Positions 21,001 to 32,247 of a DNA stretch of 64,000 bases are shown piece by piece. The position numbers and the translations under genes were made by a program. Source of the DNA: Pycnococcus provasolii (Eukaryota; Chlorophyta; Pseudoscourfieldiophyceae; Pseudoscourfieldiales); the NCBI GenBank assembly GCA_049487715.1, contig CP150549.1, positions 868,001 to 932,000 of the forward strand. The letters run 5' to 3'. How positions within the stretch are numbered: position 1 is the first letter of the stretch; the number at the start of each line of letters is the position of its first letter. A model generated the notes under the pieces. It searched no databases. It was given only the letters and a program-made list of their open reading frames with translations, and had not been told where the DNA came from.

Positions 21001-21659
21001 TGGAAGGTTGAGACCCGATAGCACAACCTGAATCTGCGTAACGGAAGCAGTGCAATGTTTCAGGCTCATGTGACGTGGGAGTTGCGACGCTTCGCCGGTG
21101 AGCTCGAGCGTGACGTCGACGGACGTGCCTGCTATCGTCACAGCCGCGTGGCCGGTGTGGTCGCCGAGCAAGACGACGTGTACGGCCACATCGACGAGCA
21201 CGACGTAGCGAGGTTGTCGATGCGTATCCCCAACCTTGTTGATGTTGCGTTGTCAGACGACGACGTCGGGGTGATGTGTCCAACCGTGATGTTAGCGCAC
21301 GTCGTATTTTTCATGTCGACGTGCACGTTCGTCGAGCCGAAGTGCGCGTCCGCGAAGTGCGGCACGAAGTTTTGTTTGAGCCATTTGCGCAGTGGCGGCG
21401 ACGTGTTGTTCTTTAGGCGCGATGGGCACCACTGGGAGTGCGGCACGGGCGGTGGGTGTGTTGTTTTGTTTGTCTCGCGTGAAGTGTCGGTGGGAGCAGA
21501 AGCGGAAGCGGAAGCGGAAGCACTTGCGTGCGAGTGTCGCGGTGAAGTTGACGTGAGTACGACCAGAACAGTTAAGACGACCTTCGTGCATATACGTAAG
21601 CTTGAGCTTACGGCACAGGCGGTCTGACGTCTCCGTCGACTTCTCCGCTGCGGCGGCAT
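18005..21659 (-). CDS. multi-pass membrane protein: lipid-binding-like ectodomain plus PqiA-like membrane core
   Basis: I assemble it from three pieces. First, 21659 to about 21205: basic N-terminus, a signal or anchor (VVLTVLVVL), and NVHVDMKNTTC-type strands. Second, about 21204-18285, a different frame. Third, 18198-18005, after an 86-nt intron. The N-terminal 400 residues have the alternating pattern of BPI/SMP-type lipid-binding modules. After that come about eight hydrophobic segments, including SGVWPYVKLLGVTVLWF and LDVLGKWSLTDIIILVLL, hallmarks of PqiA membrane domains, which in bacteria act in lipid transport. The tail is acidic. The frames of pieces 1 and 2 overlap, with no room for a normal intron, so there is a one-base discrepancy near 21205: sequencing error, a real frameshift or a mutated allele. 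A lipid-transfer role is inferred. Confidence 0.72.
18199..18284 (-). other. introner-like intron in the PqiA-like gene
   Basis: An 86-nt phase-1 intron on the minus strand. It starts GTAAGTCTACC, continues TCTAACCATTCGTG and AGATAA, has GAACTAACC as a likely branch point, and ends CGGCATAG. Its first half aligns with the introns in the LDH2-family and CEP76 genes. Splicing gives CYDGEIGMWVILSAH, opening a further hydrophobic segment and an acidic tail. Confidence 0.78.
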
Positions 21660-22117
21660 GGTGGACAGGCCACGCGAGTGCCGTGGCGTGCTGATGCCGG
21701 CAGAAATGAGAAAGCCTTTCCCGAGCTGCGATAACTTTCACCTCCTCGTCCTGGTGGCTTGTGTGAATGTGTGTGTCTCTGCGTCGAGGATTCAGCGACG
21801 GATTCATCGTTTCGCGCCTTGTTTCGGCGATGATTCAGGTGGTCATCGGCGCCATCCTTGGCGATGGATACCGTGATAGTGGTACCTTTAGACTTTATGT
21901 AGTGGTAAACTTGTCCTTTAGCATCCCTTTAGGATTAGACGAAACGGCGACGATAAGCCTTTTAGGACGCCGGACCTGAGGAAGAGGGAGGAGGGACGAC
22001 CCGTGAAATGGCGCCGGTGAATGGAATGTGCGTGTGAATGGACCAACGTTGAACGAAGTAACCACAATTCCATTACTGAATGAGCCATCTTAGCATTAAA
22101 CTTTGCGCGCTACGCAT
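21660..22117. other. intergenic region upstream of the PqiA-like gene
   Basis: It lies between the 5' end of the PqiA-like gene and the 3' end of the HMG-box gene, both minus strand. It contains ACCTTTAGAC-type words near 21885 and no convincing coding frame. Confidence 0.35.
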
Positions 22118-22736
22118 TTATTTGAACTTCGCCTTCTCGTCGTCCGTGAGACCCTTCCATTCCTGGCTCATCACCGCGCTCACTTCGGGAAGTTTGATGT
22201 CCGCAAGTGGCTTGCCGTGTTGCCGCGCAAGGTCAGTCTGTTTGTTATGTTGAAGTTCAAGTTGGTGTGTGATAATAGTTGTTGTTGTTGTTGTCTAGTC
22301 AGTTATGGCAAAACGCATGCACTGGACAACACCACACACACCACACGTGAACAAAAATCATCAAAAACAAAACACCAAGAACCACGAAACAAACTCGCCA
22401 TTCGAACAAGAATGCAGAACAAACAAATGGGAGAAAAAAAACCACAATACGTACTCGAACCGACGTGAACTTCGCCTTGACAAATTTCGCGTATGCTGAA
22501 GGTTCACGTTTCTGGCGCGGAACTTTCTTCTCCGGAGCAGCTTTAGCTAAAGGAGCAGCAGGAGGTGCAGGAGCCGCATTCGCCTTACGTCCATAAGAGC
22601 GCACCGGGGCAGCAAACACAGAAGAAGCAGGAGCCATGACAGGAGCCAGTGCACTTATGCCAAGGACGGACATGGAACTTGAGAGGCGACGGAGCGGGGA
22701 CATGAGCGACACATAAGGAGTGCTTGTCATGGCCAT
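22118..22736 (-). CDS. HMG-box protein with a probable mitochondrial presequence
   Basis: There are two exons, 22736-22455 and 22237-22118, giving 133 residues. The second half is a single HMG box (PSAYAKFVKAKFTSVR / TDLARQHGKP, then VSAVMSQEWKGLTDDEKAKFK), restored only after removal of a 217-nt GTACGT...AACAG intron. The first 50 residues are rich in Ser, Ala, Met and Arg with no acidic residue (MSPLRRLSSSMS ... VRSYGRK), the profile of a mitochondrial or plastid transit peptide. A Pro/Ala/Lys linker follows. This makes an organellar nucleoid DNA-packaging protein (Abf2/TFAM type) the best guess; a nuclear HMGB is less likely. Confidence 0.8.
22238..22454 (-). other. intron of the HMG-box gene
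   Basis: A 217-nt phase-0 intron with donor GTACGTATT and acceptor AACAG, containing GTTGTTGTTGTTGT-type and T-rich tracts. It is unrelated in sequence to the introner-like introns. Confidence 0.75.
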
Positions 22737-23532
22737 GGCTGGTAGGTTTATTTATGACAGCAGAGTTTGGGGGGGCGACCAGAGTGGAGAGGGGGGCAAC
22801 CTCCTCCCCGCTGTTCCATGTTGGGGATAACCCTACAGTAAACTTTAAACCCTAGCTTTTACCAACTACCGGACTCGTGTTCAGGACTCGTGGTAACTGG
22901 TAGGCGGAAAAGAGCTGCGGAAAAGGCGTGGAAAAAGCTCGGGAAAACCTTCCTCTAAAAAGCCTTTACTTAGGTCCTTTACTTCCTCCCTCCCGCCTTT
23001 TTTCTACCCTATCCCAGTCACCCGTGTTGGGCACAGGTGGGGCACAGGAGGGGCACAGGTTCAGGGCACAGGTCCGCACGGCAACATTTGGGTAAACCTG
23101 GATAGTTACAGAAATCCGGGGATTGAAGAAAACGAAAAGAAATGAGGGCAGCATTTGGGGGTTGGGATCGCGCATCCCCGAGACCCCGATCTTAGGGACT
23201 GGCCGCCGATGCCGGCCGCGCCGACTTTGAACGCGACTACGGCCCACAACCGCCGGGCATGCCGCCCATCGCCGTCGGGCGCTTCCTCCAGCTGTACGCC
23301 ACTGTCTCCACGGGGGAAGGCGTCAACCACCGCCGGTTCCGCGCGGAAATGAGAGGACGAGCACAGGAGGCGATGCGCATGTATCACCAGTGAATGGTCT
23401 CCCATCAGCCGGCATTTGTCCATGGTCGAGACGTCAACATTATCCCACGAACCATAATATTTTCGAAGTATTCGTAGAGGTTATCGAGTTAAAAGTAAAG
23501 TTAAAATGTTAAAAGTATTTAGTCTAGATCGT

Positions 23533-23564
<32 letters not shown>
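22737..23564. other. intergenic region with telo-box, short repeats and a gene remnant
   Basis: It holds an AAACCCTAGC telo-box-like word at 22847, 111 bp upstream of the HMG-box start. Four GGGCACAGG units lie at about 23027-23075, an orphan coding-like exon at 23196-23393, and an (ATC)n run at about 23533-23567 reaching the stop codon of the EF-hand gene. Confidence 0.45.
23196..23393 (+). pseudogene. orphan terminal exon or gene remnant
   Basis: The frame follows an acceptor-like CGATCTTAG and ends in TGA, giving 65 residues with clearly protein-like composition (FERDYGPQPPGMPPIAVG, RFLQLYATVSTGEG, AEMRGRAQEAMRMYHQ). The upstream sequence is repeat-like and I find no donor exon or start codon, so it is either the last exon of a gene with a short unrecognised 5' part, or a remnant. 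The family is unknown. Confidence 0.35.

Positions 23565-23567
<3 letters not shown>
23533..23567. repeat. (ATC)n microsatellite
   Basis: About eleven ATC units abutting the stop codon of the giant EF-hand gene on its 3' side, so expansion would affect the 3' UTR, not the protein. Confidence 0.85.
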
Positions 23568-23571
<4 letters not shown>

Positions 23572-26500
23572 CCACCAAGACGTTTCGCATCCGCGAGCTG
23601 TTGGCGGATGTCACTCTTCAAAAGATGCGGGTTGGTACTATACGACGACGGCGGCGCACCCGTAGCAGCAGGCTTCGCGGCCACGTCGGCAGCGTAGCCA
23701 ACGGAACCACCACCTATTTGATGAGTCGTCGGATACGCACTGGTGGTCGAGGCTTGGTGGCCACCGTAGCCAACGGCACCTGCCATTTGATGTGGCGTCG
23801 GATACATACTGGTGGTGGCGGCGGCGGCGGTGGTGGTGGTGGCTTGACTACCACCGCCCATACGCGGGAACGCGAGGTCGTAGCTCGAATGCGACGAACG
23901 CAGCGGGTCGTAATAACTCGACGTCGTGCTCGCAGGATACTGCGTAGCGTATCCGCCATGCACTTGAGCAACTGGAGCCGACGGCTGAATCGGATTCGGA
24001 TACTGAGGGTGATACTGGTACGGATGCTGGTCATACGGGCCAGCCGACACCATCTGCTGATGACCGTACGAGGAAACGCCCGCACCATGAGGGTACGCAT
24101 CGTGGTATCCAGCCTTCGCCTTCTGCTCCGCAGCATCTGTCATCACATTGTAAGCCTCCAACGCGTCAGCTGCCTGACCACGCGAATTCGTGCCATAAAT
24201 CATTGGCGCGGACTTGGCATACCCACTTTTATGCGGTTTGATCGACTCGCCGCGGTGCTGCAGCTCACGGCGCAGCCACCCTGGCTGTTCTGCTGTCTTC
24301 GTACGTGAGGTGACGGAAGATGGGCGATAGGGTTGCCAGGTCTCGCTGCTCGTAGACGGACGAGCGGATGATCGAGACAACGACGAGGGGTACAACGACG
24401 AGGAAACAGGTGCACGGCCGCCACGTGCCTTGACCGTTCTCCTCGAGGATAACGATGCCGTTTTCGTCCTAGGACGGCCAAAGGTTGAGTTCGTGACGCT
24501 CGGATCACGAGCGGAAGAACGCCGTCCGTAGCGATCACCCCCGCGAGCCTTCGAAATGTCCTGCCCGGTAACGTCGTCAACCAGGTGCGTCGCCATCTCG
24601 CTTGCGTCGAGAATAGATCCGAGGCGGCGCAGCTGGCCGCCGCTTAGACGAGATCCGCGATCCCTCTTCTCCGTAAGAACTGGCACGCCGTATCCGCCTC
24701 CAATGCGCCGATGGCGCGCTCCGTAGTCGTCGTCGTACGAAAGGGCTTGTGCCGTTGCTTGCATGACACCGTCGCTATCGCCACGATACTCGCTGTAGCC
24801 GTCAAGTGGCATGCGACTGTGGTGCTTTCGCTGCCGGTCAGCGTACGAGTAGTCGTCGTCATAAGAATCGTACGAGTCGTACGAGTCGGAGAAAGAGCTG
24901 AGAGAGTCGGAGTCGTATCCGCGCCGACGGTGACGTCGGCTGCCCCCTCGATATTCATCCCGCACGTCGAGCAGGTCCATGACAAACTCCCCTCTTCCGC
25001 TGCGAGACCGACCTCCTCGTTGCACGATCAGGGCGCGCCCGCCCTTGCTTGGGCGACCATCGTACCGATCACGACGACGCCCTGGACTGTAATCGTCGTC
25101 CGAGTACGAGTCCATGCTATACCGGTCGTGGCCACCACGTCCACCACGACGACCGCCACGGCCGGCAAGTGTACTCATCGCGCCCCTCATTGCATACGTC
25201 ACTGCACGCCGCACCTTATCGTCGTTGCCAATGAGCCTCGCCGCAGCATCCCAAAACTCGGAGCCGTGTTCCAGGTCATCGAGGTCATATCCAATCGAGC
25301 GTGCGCTGAGCGCCAAGCGTCCAAAGTCCGTAGAGTCTGTGTGGTGCTTATCATTGTGTCCATGTTTATCCTTGCCGTGCTTGCCACCATCGTTATGCTT
25401 GCCATCCTTGCCATGCTTGCCACCATCGTGATGCTTGCCACCATCCTTGGAATGAGCACTCTTCAGATGCATGAGCTCCTTCGCGGCAAGATCTAGTGGG
25501 ATCGGCTCCGCGACTTTTCGAAGCGACTGAACGCTGCTCGATGCATCCACATGGCACTTCAATGGCGTAAGGCGAAGCGTACGCACAACTTCCGAAAATG
25601 TTGCAGCACCCTCCTCGTCGTCGTCCATGAGTCGGAAAAGTCGCGTCAGCAAGCACTGCGTCTCCTCGCGCGACGGAGACGGGCCCGCGACGCGTTGAAG
25701 AATGTCCATGAATCCTTCGTAGTCCACGTGACGACCATGCCCTGCATTCGCATCGTACGCCGACCGCAGCGTGCCATACGCGTAGTCGCCACTGCCGACG
25801 GTGGCACTGATGCGTGAAAGAACCGTGTCGATGGTGCGGTGCGTTGCAACGCCGTGCCAGCCATGCGAGCCGTACGCTGCACATACGTCGCCCAGTTCGC
25901 GCGCAATATCGCGCGGTGTTGTCGCACGAGTTGCCGTCACTGCCATGGCATAAATGTACTTCACCTGATTAGTCGTCAGCGACAAGCTTGGAATCGCCTC
26001 CGCGAGCGCATCCGCGAGCGCATGCTCGGTGATGTGAGAGGGGGCTGAATGCCTGGTGTAGTTGTCGTCCCGGTGGTGAGGATCGTGGTGGCTTAAACGC
26101 TCTCGTGAGCCGGAAAAACGTTGAAGGGCATGCTCTAGACTGGCTGAGCGGTCTCGGTGAATCGCGTCACCGATATGCGCGAGCACGTCGCCCTTATTTC
26201 CATCCGATTCGTAGCGTACGCATGGTGCACCCCCGTGGTGCACAGTTGCACCGGATCTTGACTTGCTGCGGATGGAGCTCGGCACGAATGTTGCGCGTGG
26301 AGCACGAGGATGAGGTTCGCCAGGCTGCTGCACGTATGGAGCTTGCATATGCTTCGGGGTTGGCTTGCCGTGGGGCGCACTCGCATTCGATGAAGTGCTC
26401 ATAAGCGCACCAACACAGAGAAGGTCGTCGTCATCTGGTAAGCTTTGGCCGCGAGTTGTCGATGCCCCGTACGTTGCGGTCGATCCGTAGGGTGGGATAT

Positions 26501-29500
26501 ACGCATTCGTCATGGGTGCAGGCGCCGACGCACGCATGGCATCCGTGCACGGGCGGAATGTTCCAGGGACGAAGCGATAGACTCGGTCTGTTTTCGCTCG
26601 ATGCCACATGAGCTCTCCATCGACGATAATCGGGTCGAGAACCCACTCGGGAAGAGCACTGTTGCGATCCCCCTTGCCGCCGTGACTTGCACCGTAGCGA
26701 GCGCCTTGAGCTTCGTCAAAGGAAACTCGCATTCCGGAGGAGGAGCTCATAGACCCACTTCTTTTTATGGCTGTGTCCGCATGGTACACCGCGCTGCTGC
26801 GTCGCTTGTCTGTCCACTTGGGAGGCACCAAATTGATCGAGATGTACCCAAGTGCCTGTTTTAGCTCGGGGAGCGAAATATTTCCGTCAAAGTTCTCGTC
26901 TGCCTCCTGCAAAATACAGGTGTAAATGGCTCGCTGCTGCATGCTAGTGATGCCCGGAAAGCCTTCCTTGATCATGCTAAGCACCTCATTCATCTCAAGG
27001 GTGCCACTTCGATCGGAATCGAATTTTTGGAACAGCCAGTCGAGCTCGGGACCCATCTTAATCCCAAGCTTGAAGCGCAGCTCGGCTAGACCCATGTTGT
27101 CCTTGCACAGCATGCGATAGTCCATGGTCTTGCACTCGCGTATCACATGGATCAATTCGTCGTACGTGATGAAGCCATCGCCATTCGGATCAAGCATGAC
27201 TCGCATGAAATCAGCCTGCGGGCTCGTCATTTCGGGCAGAAATGATCTGAGGAAATTCTCCGCTTCGTATCGATCAAGACTTCCGTCACCATTCGAGTCG
27301 TAGCTTCGGAACACCTCGGCAAGTCGCAGCGTGTTTGTCTTCAGATGCTCGTCAAGGCGTTCGAACAGGCCAAGCGATCCTTGGTGCATGCCTCCGGGGC
27401 CGTCGGCAAATTCTATGCTATGAGCGCCTCCATGTCCATTCTGCACGAGACGACCGACGTACCGCGGTGCATCCGTAGCGTTCTGCGGCGACCCAACGCC
27501 ATTGGCACCGCGATCACCAAGTTGGAAGAGCTTGCCAGTTTTTTGATCCACGTAATACTGAACTCCTGAGATTGTCGTGGGTTCCAGTGAAAGCGCATAT
27601 CGGTCTGAAGCCAGCGCTGATGCACGCGCATCAGCTCGTGCACCACGTGCTCCCCGTGAATTTCCTGTAGTATTGCCCACGTCGCCACGATGGACCCAAG
27701 AGACCGTGCTCGTTGTGCGCGCCTGCACATCGTTCAGCTTACTCACCTGTAGCTTACACATGCCCATGGCGCGCTCGAGCTCTTCAAAGCTGAGCAGCGA
27801 GTCACCGTCATAGTCAATTGCACGAAGCACGCTCGCTTGTGCTAGCTGTGTCGCGCGAGCACCCGATGGCCCGGGAAATATTTCGCGCAGCAGATTCGCT
27901 AGACCGTGCTGGCTGATACGAGGGCCAGGATTCGGAGCACGCACGTGAGATCCTACAGGCGCGCGTGCATCGGCGAATCGGTCGAACATTTGACTCAGCG
28001 TCATCCTGTTTTGCACGAGATACGCCTCGATCTTGTCATGAACGTCTTGGATATCCACCGAAGCCTTGGCATACAGCGCCTGATTCGAATTGTGACAAAC
28101 CTTGATTTTGTTCAACAGCTCGTCGAATGACACGCTGCCGTCCCCATCTGTGTCAATCACCGCGGCGAGATAGTCAACCTGCAGCTGAGACATCGATGGA
28201 ATGAAGAGCTGAAAGAAGCGACCGAGCTCATCCGTCTCGAGCCTGCCGTTGCGATTGGTGTCAAAGGAGTCGAAGAGGTCCCGCAGGCGTACACTACGTT
28301 CCTTAAGGTACCGATCCATCATATCAATGATGTTGGATCCTTGCGTGTTTGCGTAACCACCAAATTTGGAGGAATTCTTCAACTCGATGACATCGCTATT
28401 TCCTACCCTCTTCACTGTGCCAGCGAGCACAAGTGGATCTCCATTCGTGCGCGGCGGGAAATACACTTGGCGTGTTTCGGGATCGAACAGGTACGTCTTC
28501 CCCTCGAATCGCTGCTCCTGCAGTCTCCACATGCTTTGCCCTGACAGTGTTGTTGCCGCTACATTGCCTGGCTGATGGACGGGATATGCGCTCGAACTTG
28601 GATGGGACATGGGCACGGGTGATGGAGCGACGCCAATACCTGTGGAGGCATGCAGCATCACAGGCGATTTGTACAAGCGCAGTGCGACTCTGAAATCGTG
28701 CAGCGTGAAGCGACCGTCGCCAGTCTCGCAGCTGTCGAGGCTCCGCAGGGCGGCTGCCACGTAGCGAAGTTCCTTCGCACTTGCCTGCTGCTTGCGCACC
28801 TCCATCGCGACACGCATGGCCGCGACGTAGTCGAGTCTGCTCATACCACCGGATGAATCGAGTCGCTGCCAGAGTGTGACCAGGCCATCTGAACCCAAAG
28901 CATCCGCGGCACGCTGAACCTCTGCCAGCACGGCGTGAGCAACACGGCGATCTGGCATGCGCATGTCGCGATCTACCGAACGGCAGTCCTTTGCCGCCGT
29001 CAGCAACTCCGTATTACTGACAAAGCCATCGCTATTCACGTCGAGCATCGCCCAAAAGTAGTCAATCTGTGGAGCACGAAGGTGCATCTTGGCACCAATG
29101 ACTTCACGCAGAAAGTTTGTGAATCCACCGCGCTCGAGTCCACGGCTCTCGTTGCCCGGCACAAGGAATCGGGCGAAAACATCGGACAGCCGACTGCTTG
29201 TCATCTTCAGGTACTCATCAAGCAAGTCGAAAAAGTTGTGCTGTGGACTCGCGATGTATACCGCGCCGCCCCGCAACTCACCAACGGCAAGCGGCCAAGG
29301 ATCTGCCGCTGGCGTCTCAAACAATCTTCCGCTGGCATCGTCGACATAGTAAGGAATTCCCTGGTGGTTTGACACGCGAAGTGGCCACGTCGCGTCCAGC
29401 AGGCGGGCAGAGGGCTGGTGCCCATAACCTGCAGCTGGTGCTGCCACTGGTACCGCCGCAGCCATGTGAGCGCCTGGCGCCGCAGATGTGCCCGAGACAG

Positions 29501-32247
29501 AGACAGCGGCTACATTCCTTGAATCGGCATTGACGGCGCGTTGAAGACGCAGCACCTCTCGCAGTTCTTGCGCTGAGTATCGACCGTCCGTATCTAGTGC
29601 GTGCAGCGCGGCGAGAAGATAACGGAGAGATCTCACGGCATCTCCTCCGTACATAGCTCCCGGGGCTAATTCTTTCACAGCCTGCATCACTTGATTGTGC
29701 GTCAGGCGTGCTGATGCATCGTAACGAGCAAATGTTCGCACCATCGCCGTAGCCCCACCATGAGCATCTGCATACTGGGAAATGGAATCCGCAAGAGGAT
29801 TTAGAATGGCCATCGCCGCGCTGCGGTTTGGCATGCGCACCTCATCTTCAATCTTGCGGCACTGCTTCGCCACTTCAATGAGCTCGGCAAGTGTTACAAC
29901 GCCGTCCTCGTTCACGTCCAAGAGCGTGCATACGTAGTCGACATCCGGCGCAGAGAGGCTTTGATGCGACATGAGACGCCGGAGAAACGCCTCCATCTGC
30001 ACGCGATCAAGGCCCGGCGCACCGTGCGCAAACTCAGAAAAGATGGACGAGAGGCGCTGCTGCGTATTCTTGAGGTAGTCGTCGAGTATATCGAAAAACT
30101 TGACAAAAGGACGAAGGTGAACACGTGCTGATCCGTAATCGTATGTGCCCGCATACAGAGGATAAGGATCCTCGTGCGGAATCACGTACGCGCGGGATGT
30201 GTTGCGATCCCATAGATACGTCTGCCCACCCGCGGTGTGCGCAGGTGCGAGAGACAGTACCCAGTTCTCATCACGCAGACGCGTCGACGTCACGACGCCG
30301 TAGGCTTGAGACGTGGTGGTCGTCGCCGTCGCGTGTTGTCCAGCTGCCGTATTGCCCGTTGTTGTCGTCGTCATTGTCACACCCGTGGATATCAGTGGGA
30401 TGGGAGCTCGGTAAAGTCGAAGCACGAGTCGTAGATCGTCGAGCGAGTACAGATTCTCGGGATTGCAGCTTGGGTGATCCAACGAACGCAGCATGACCAG
30501 CATGGATCGCACCTCCGTTGACGTGATCTCGCTGCGAAGCTCGCGGACGAATGAAACCAACGCCCGCAGGGAAATGGCACCCTTTTTTGCTCTGTCGTGG
30601 CGTGCCCACATGCCCTTCAGCCGCGTCGCGCCGGCACGTGCCACAGCTCCCGCTACCTTTGCGAGTTCCGAAGCCAGTGGTCCACGGTCGCGCGACCGGC
30701 AAGCTGCCTCAGCTCGACGCGCCTCCCCGAGTGCCTTTGCAAGATCCTCGCTTGGCACGCGTCCCTTACCCGCGGCGTCAATGACTTCGTAAGCGTAGCG
30801 GCTTATGTGCTCCGGAGTTCCAGGTTTGACTTCCGTGATTATTGCGTGTAACCCTTGTGCGGTGAGAACGCGCTTGCCGTCCTGAGTGGATGCGCCGTGC
30901 TTCGCAAGCACGGCATCGACACCGGATCTCTGCACGTGTGTGTCCAGGGCGGCGAATGGGGTGTCAGATGCGGCCTCCGTGAAGGTAACTTCAAGGGGCT
31001 TGGCCGCCTTCCCTGGTGCGTAGGAGCGGCGCACCGCATCCGTAACGAATCCGACGGGCTGTGGCCACGCGTCCTCCGCGGGCGTGTCAAACACGCGTCC
31101 CGATCGGATGTCGAGGTACAGAGCGCGCCCGTTGGTGGCTTTGATTTCCGCGAGAGACGTGTGCTGCGCGTGCATGGCACTCGCCGGAGCTGCCTTTGAT
31201 GCATCCTCCTTAGGTATCTCCACTCCAGACTTGGCGGAGGCTAAACTCGTCTTCTGCTGCGCCTTTTTGAGTCCTGTGACAATCTTAAGGTCGCGCCAGC
31301 TCGTCAGGGCACGCGAAGGGTCGAAAGCGTGCACGTTCGCGATAACGTCGAGAAGCTCGTGCTTTTTTAGCGAAGGCACGAGCTGGCGGAAGAACGAAGC
31401 GAGCTGCGTGGGGTGAAGCATCTTATCGCCGGCGTACACCATCGCGTAAGCGCCAGTGGCTGCCTGCCTGTCGAAGAGTTCGCGCGCGCTTTGCTCCCCT
31501 CGTTCCTTGACGGCACGCGCAACCTTTTCAAGCGCCGCGTTCTCCTGCGCTCCTCCTGCACTTCGCCGCACCTTGGCTCCTGCCTTGCTTGCGTCAGTGA
31601 GCGTCTCTATTATTTCGCTGAGTTGCACCTTCCCATCGGAGTTCGGGTCGAGCATGACGGCGAAGTACGCACGGTCGCTGTCTGTGATGTTTGGGTACAG
31701 GTGCACGAGAAAGTTGGCCAGTTCTGCGTTGTCGAGGTATCCGTTTCTGTCGACGTCAAACCTAGCAAAGAGGTCCTTGAGCGCCACTTTGTTGTTTCGC
31801 AGGTAGGCGTCGAGCACTGCATAGAAGTCGTCGTTCGCGCCGCTTGCTGCCACCGCTGCCGCCGACGTCGAGGTTGTCGTTTGGTGTCCTGCTCTTTGGT
31901 CGCTTGGTGTTGTTGTTGTTGTTTTCGTCGTCGTCGTCGTCGTCGCTGCTGATCCGTGCAGTACGACGCGTCCGTCTGCGCTGAGGTATCCGACACGCCT
32001 GATGGGTCCGAGGTCGGCCACCCCACCCGCGTGCGTTTGACTACCCGGTTGTTGACCTTGAATTGGCATATCCGGGTGGCAGAGCGTTCTCCTGGTAGAG
32101 CTCACCACTGGCTGAGTCTAGTAGGAGGACGTTTCCATCGTTCGTGTAGAAGTGGCTTAATATCAGAGGCACAGAAGATGAGGTTCGCGACGGACTAGGA
32201 GTAGTACCTTGGCCCCTGGAAGGAAGCCGAAGAAGACGAGCCGACAT
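23565..32247 (-). CDS. giant modular EF-hand protein (about 2,870 residues)
   Basis: The main exon spans 31998-23565. A first exon at 32247-32057 (MSARLLRLPSRGQ) joins it if a 58-nt GTCAAC...ATCAG intron is removed; the frames otherwise disagree. The protein repeats a module of about 300-400 residues five or six times. Each has a short aromatic strand motif (YYVDDASGRLFETP, TYLFDPETRQVYFPP), a helix like FFDLLDEYLK, and paired EF-hands. Many EF loops are canonical (DVDRNGYLDNAE, DTDGDGSVSFDE, DPNGDGFITYDE); others have lost acidic residues. The C-terminal third is disordered, with a His/Lys/Gly run (GGKHGKDGKH) and Tyr/Asp/Ser repeats (DSYDSYDSYDDDYSY). No signal peptide or membrane segment is visible. 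Calcium binding is well supported; the role (cytoskeletal or ciliary scaffold?) is not. Confidence 0.85.

Noticed and set aside
25049-25496. Plus-strand Val/Thr/Ala-rich ORFs inside the EF-hand gene
   Set aside because: They are antisense shadows of the Tyr/Asp/Ser and His/Lys low-complexity region of the giant protein.
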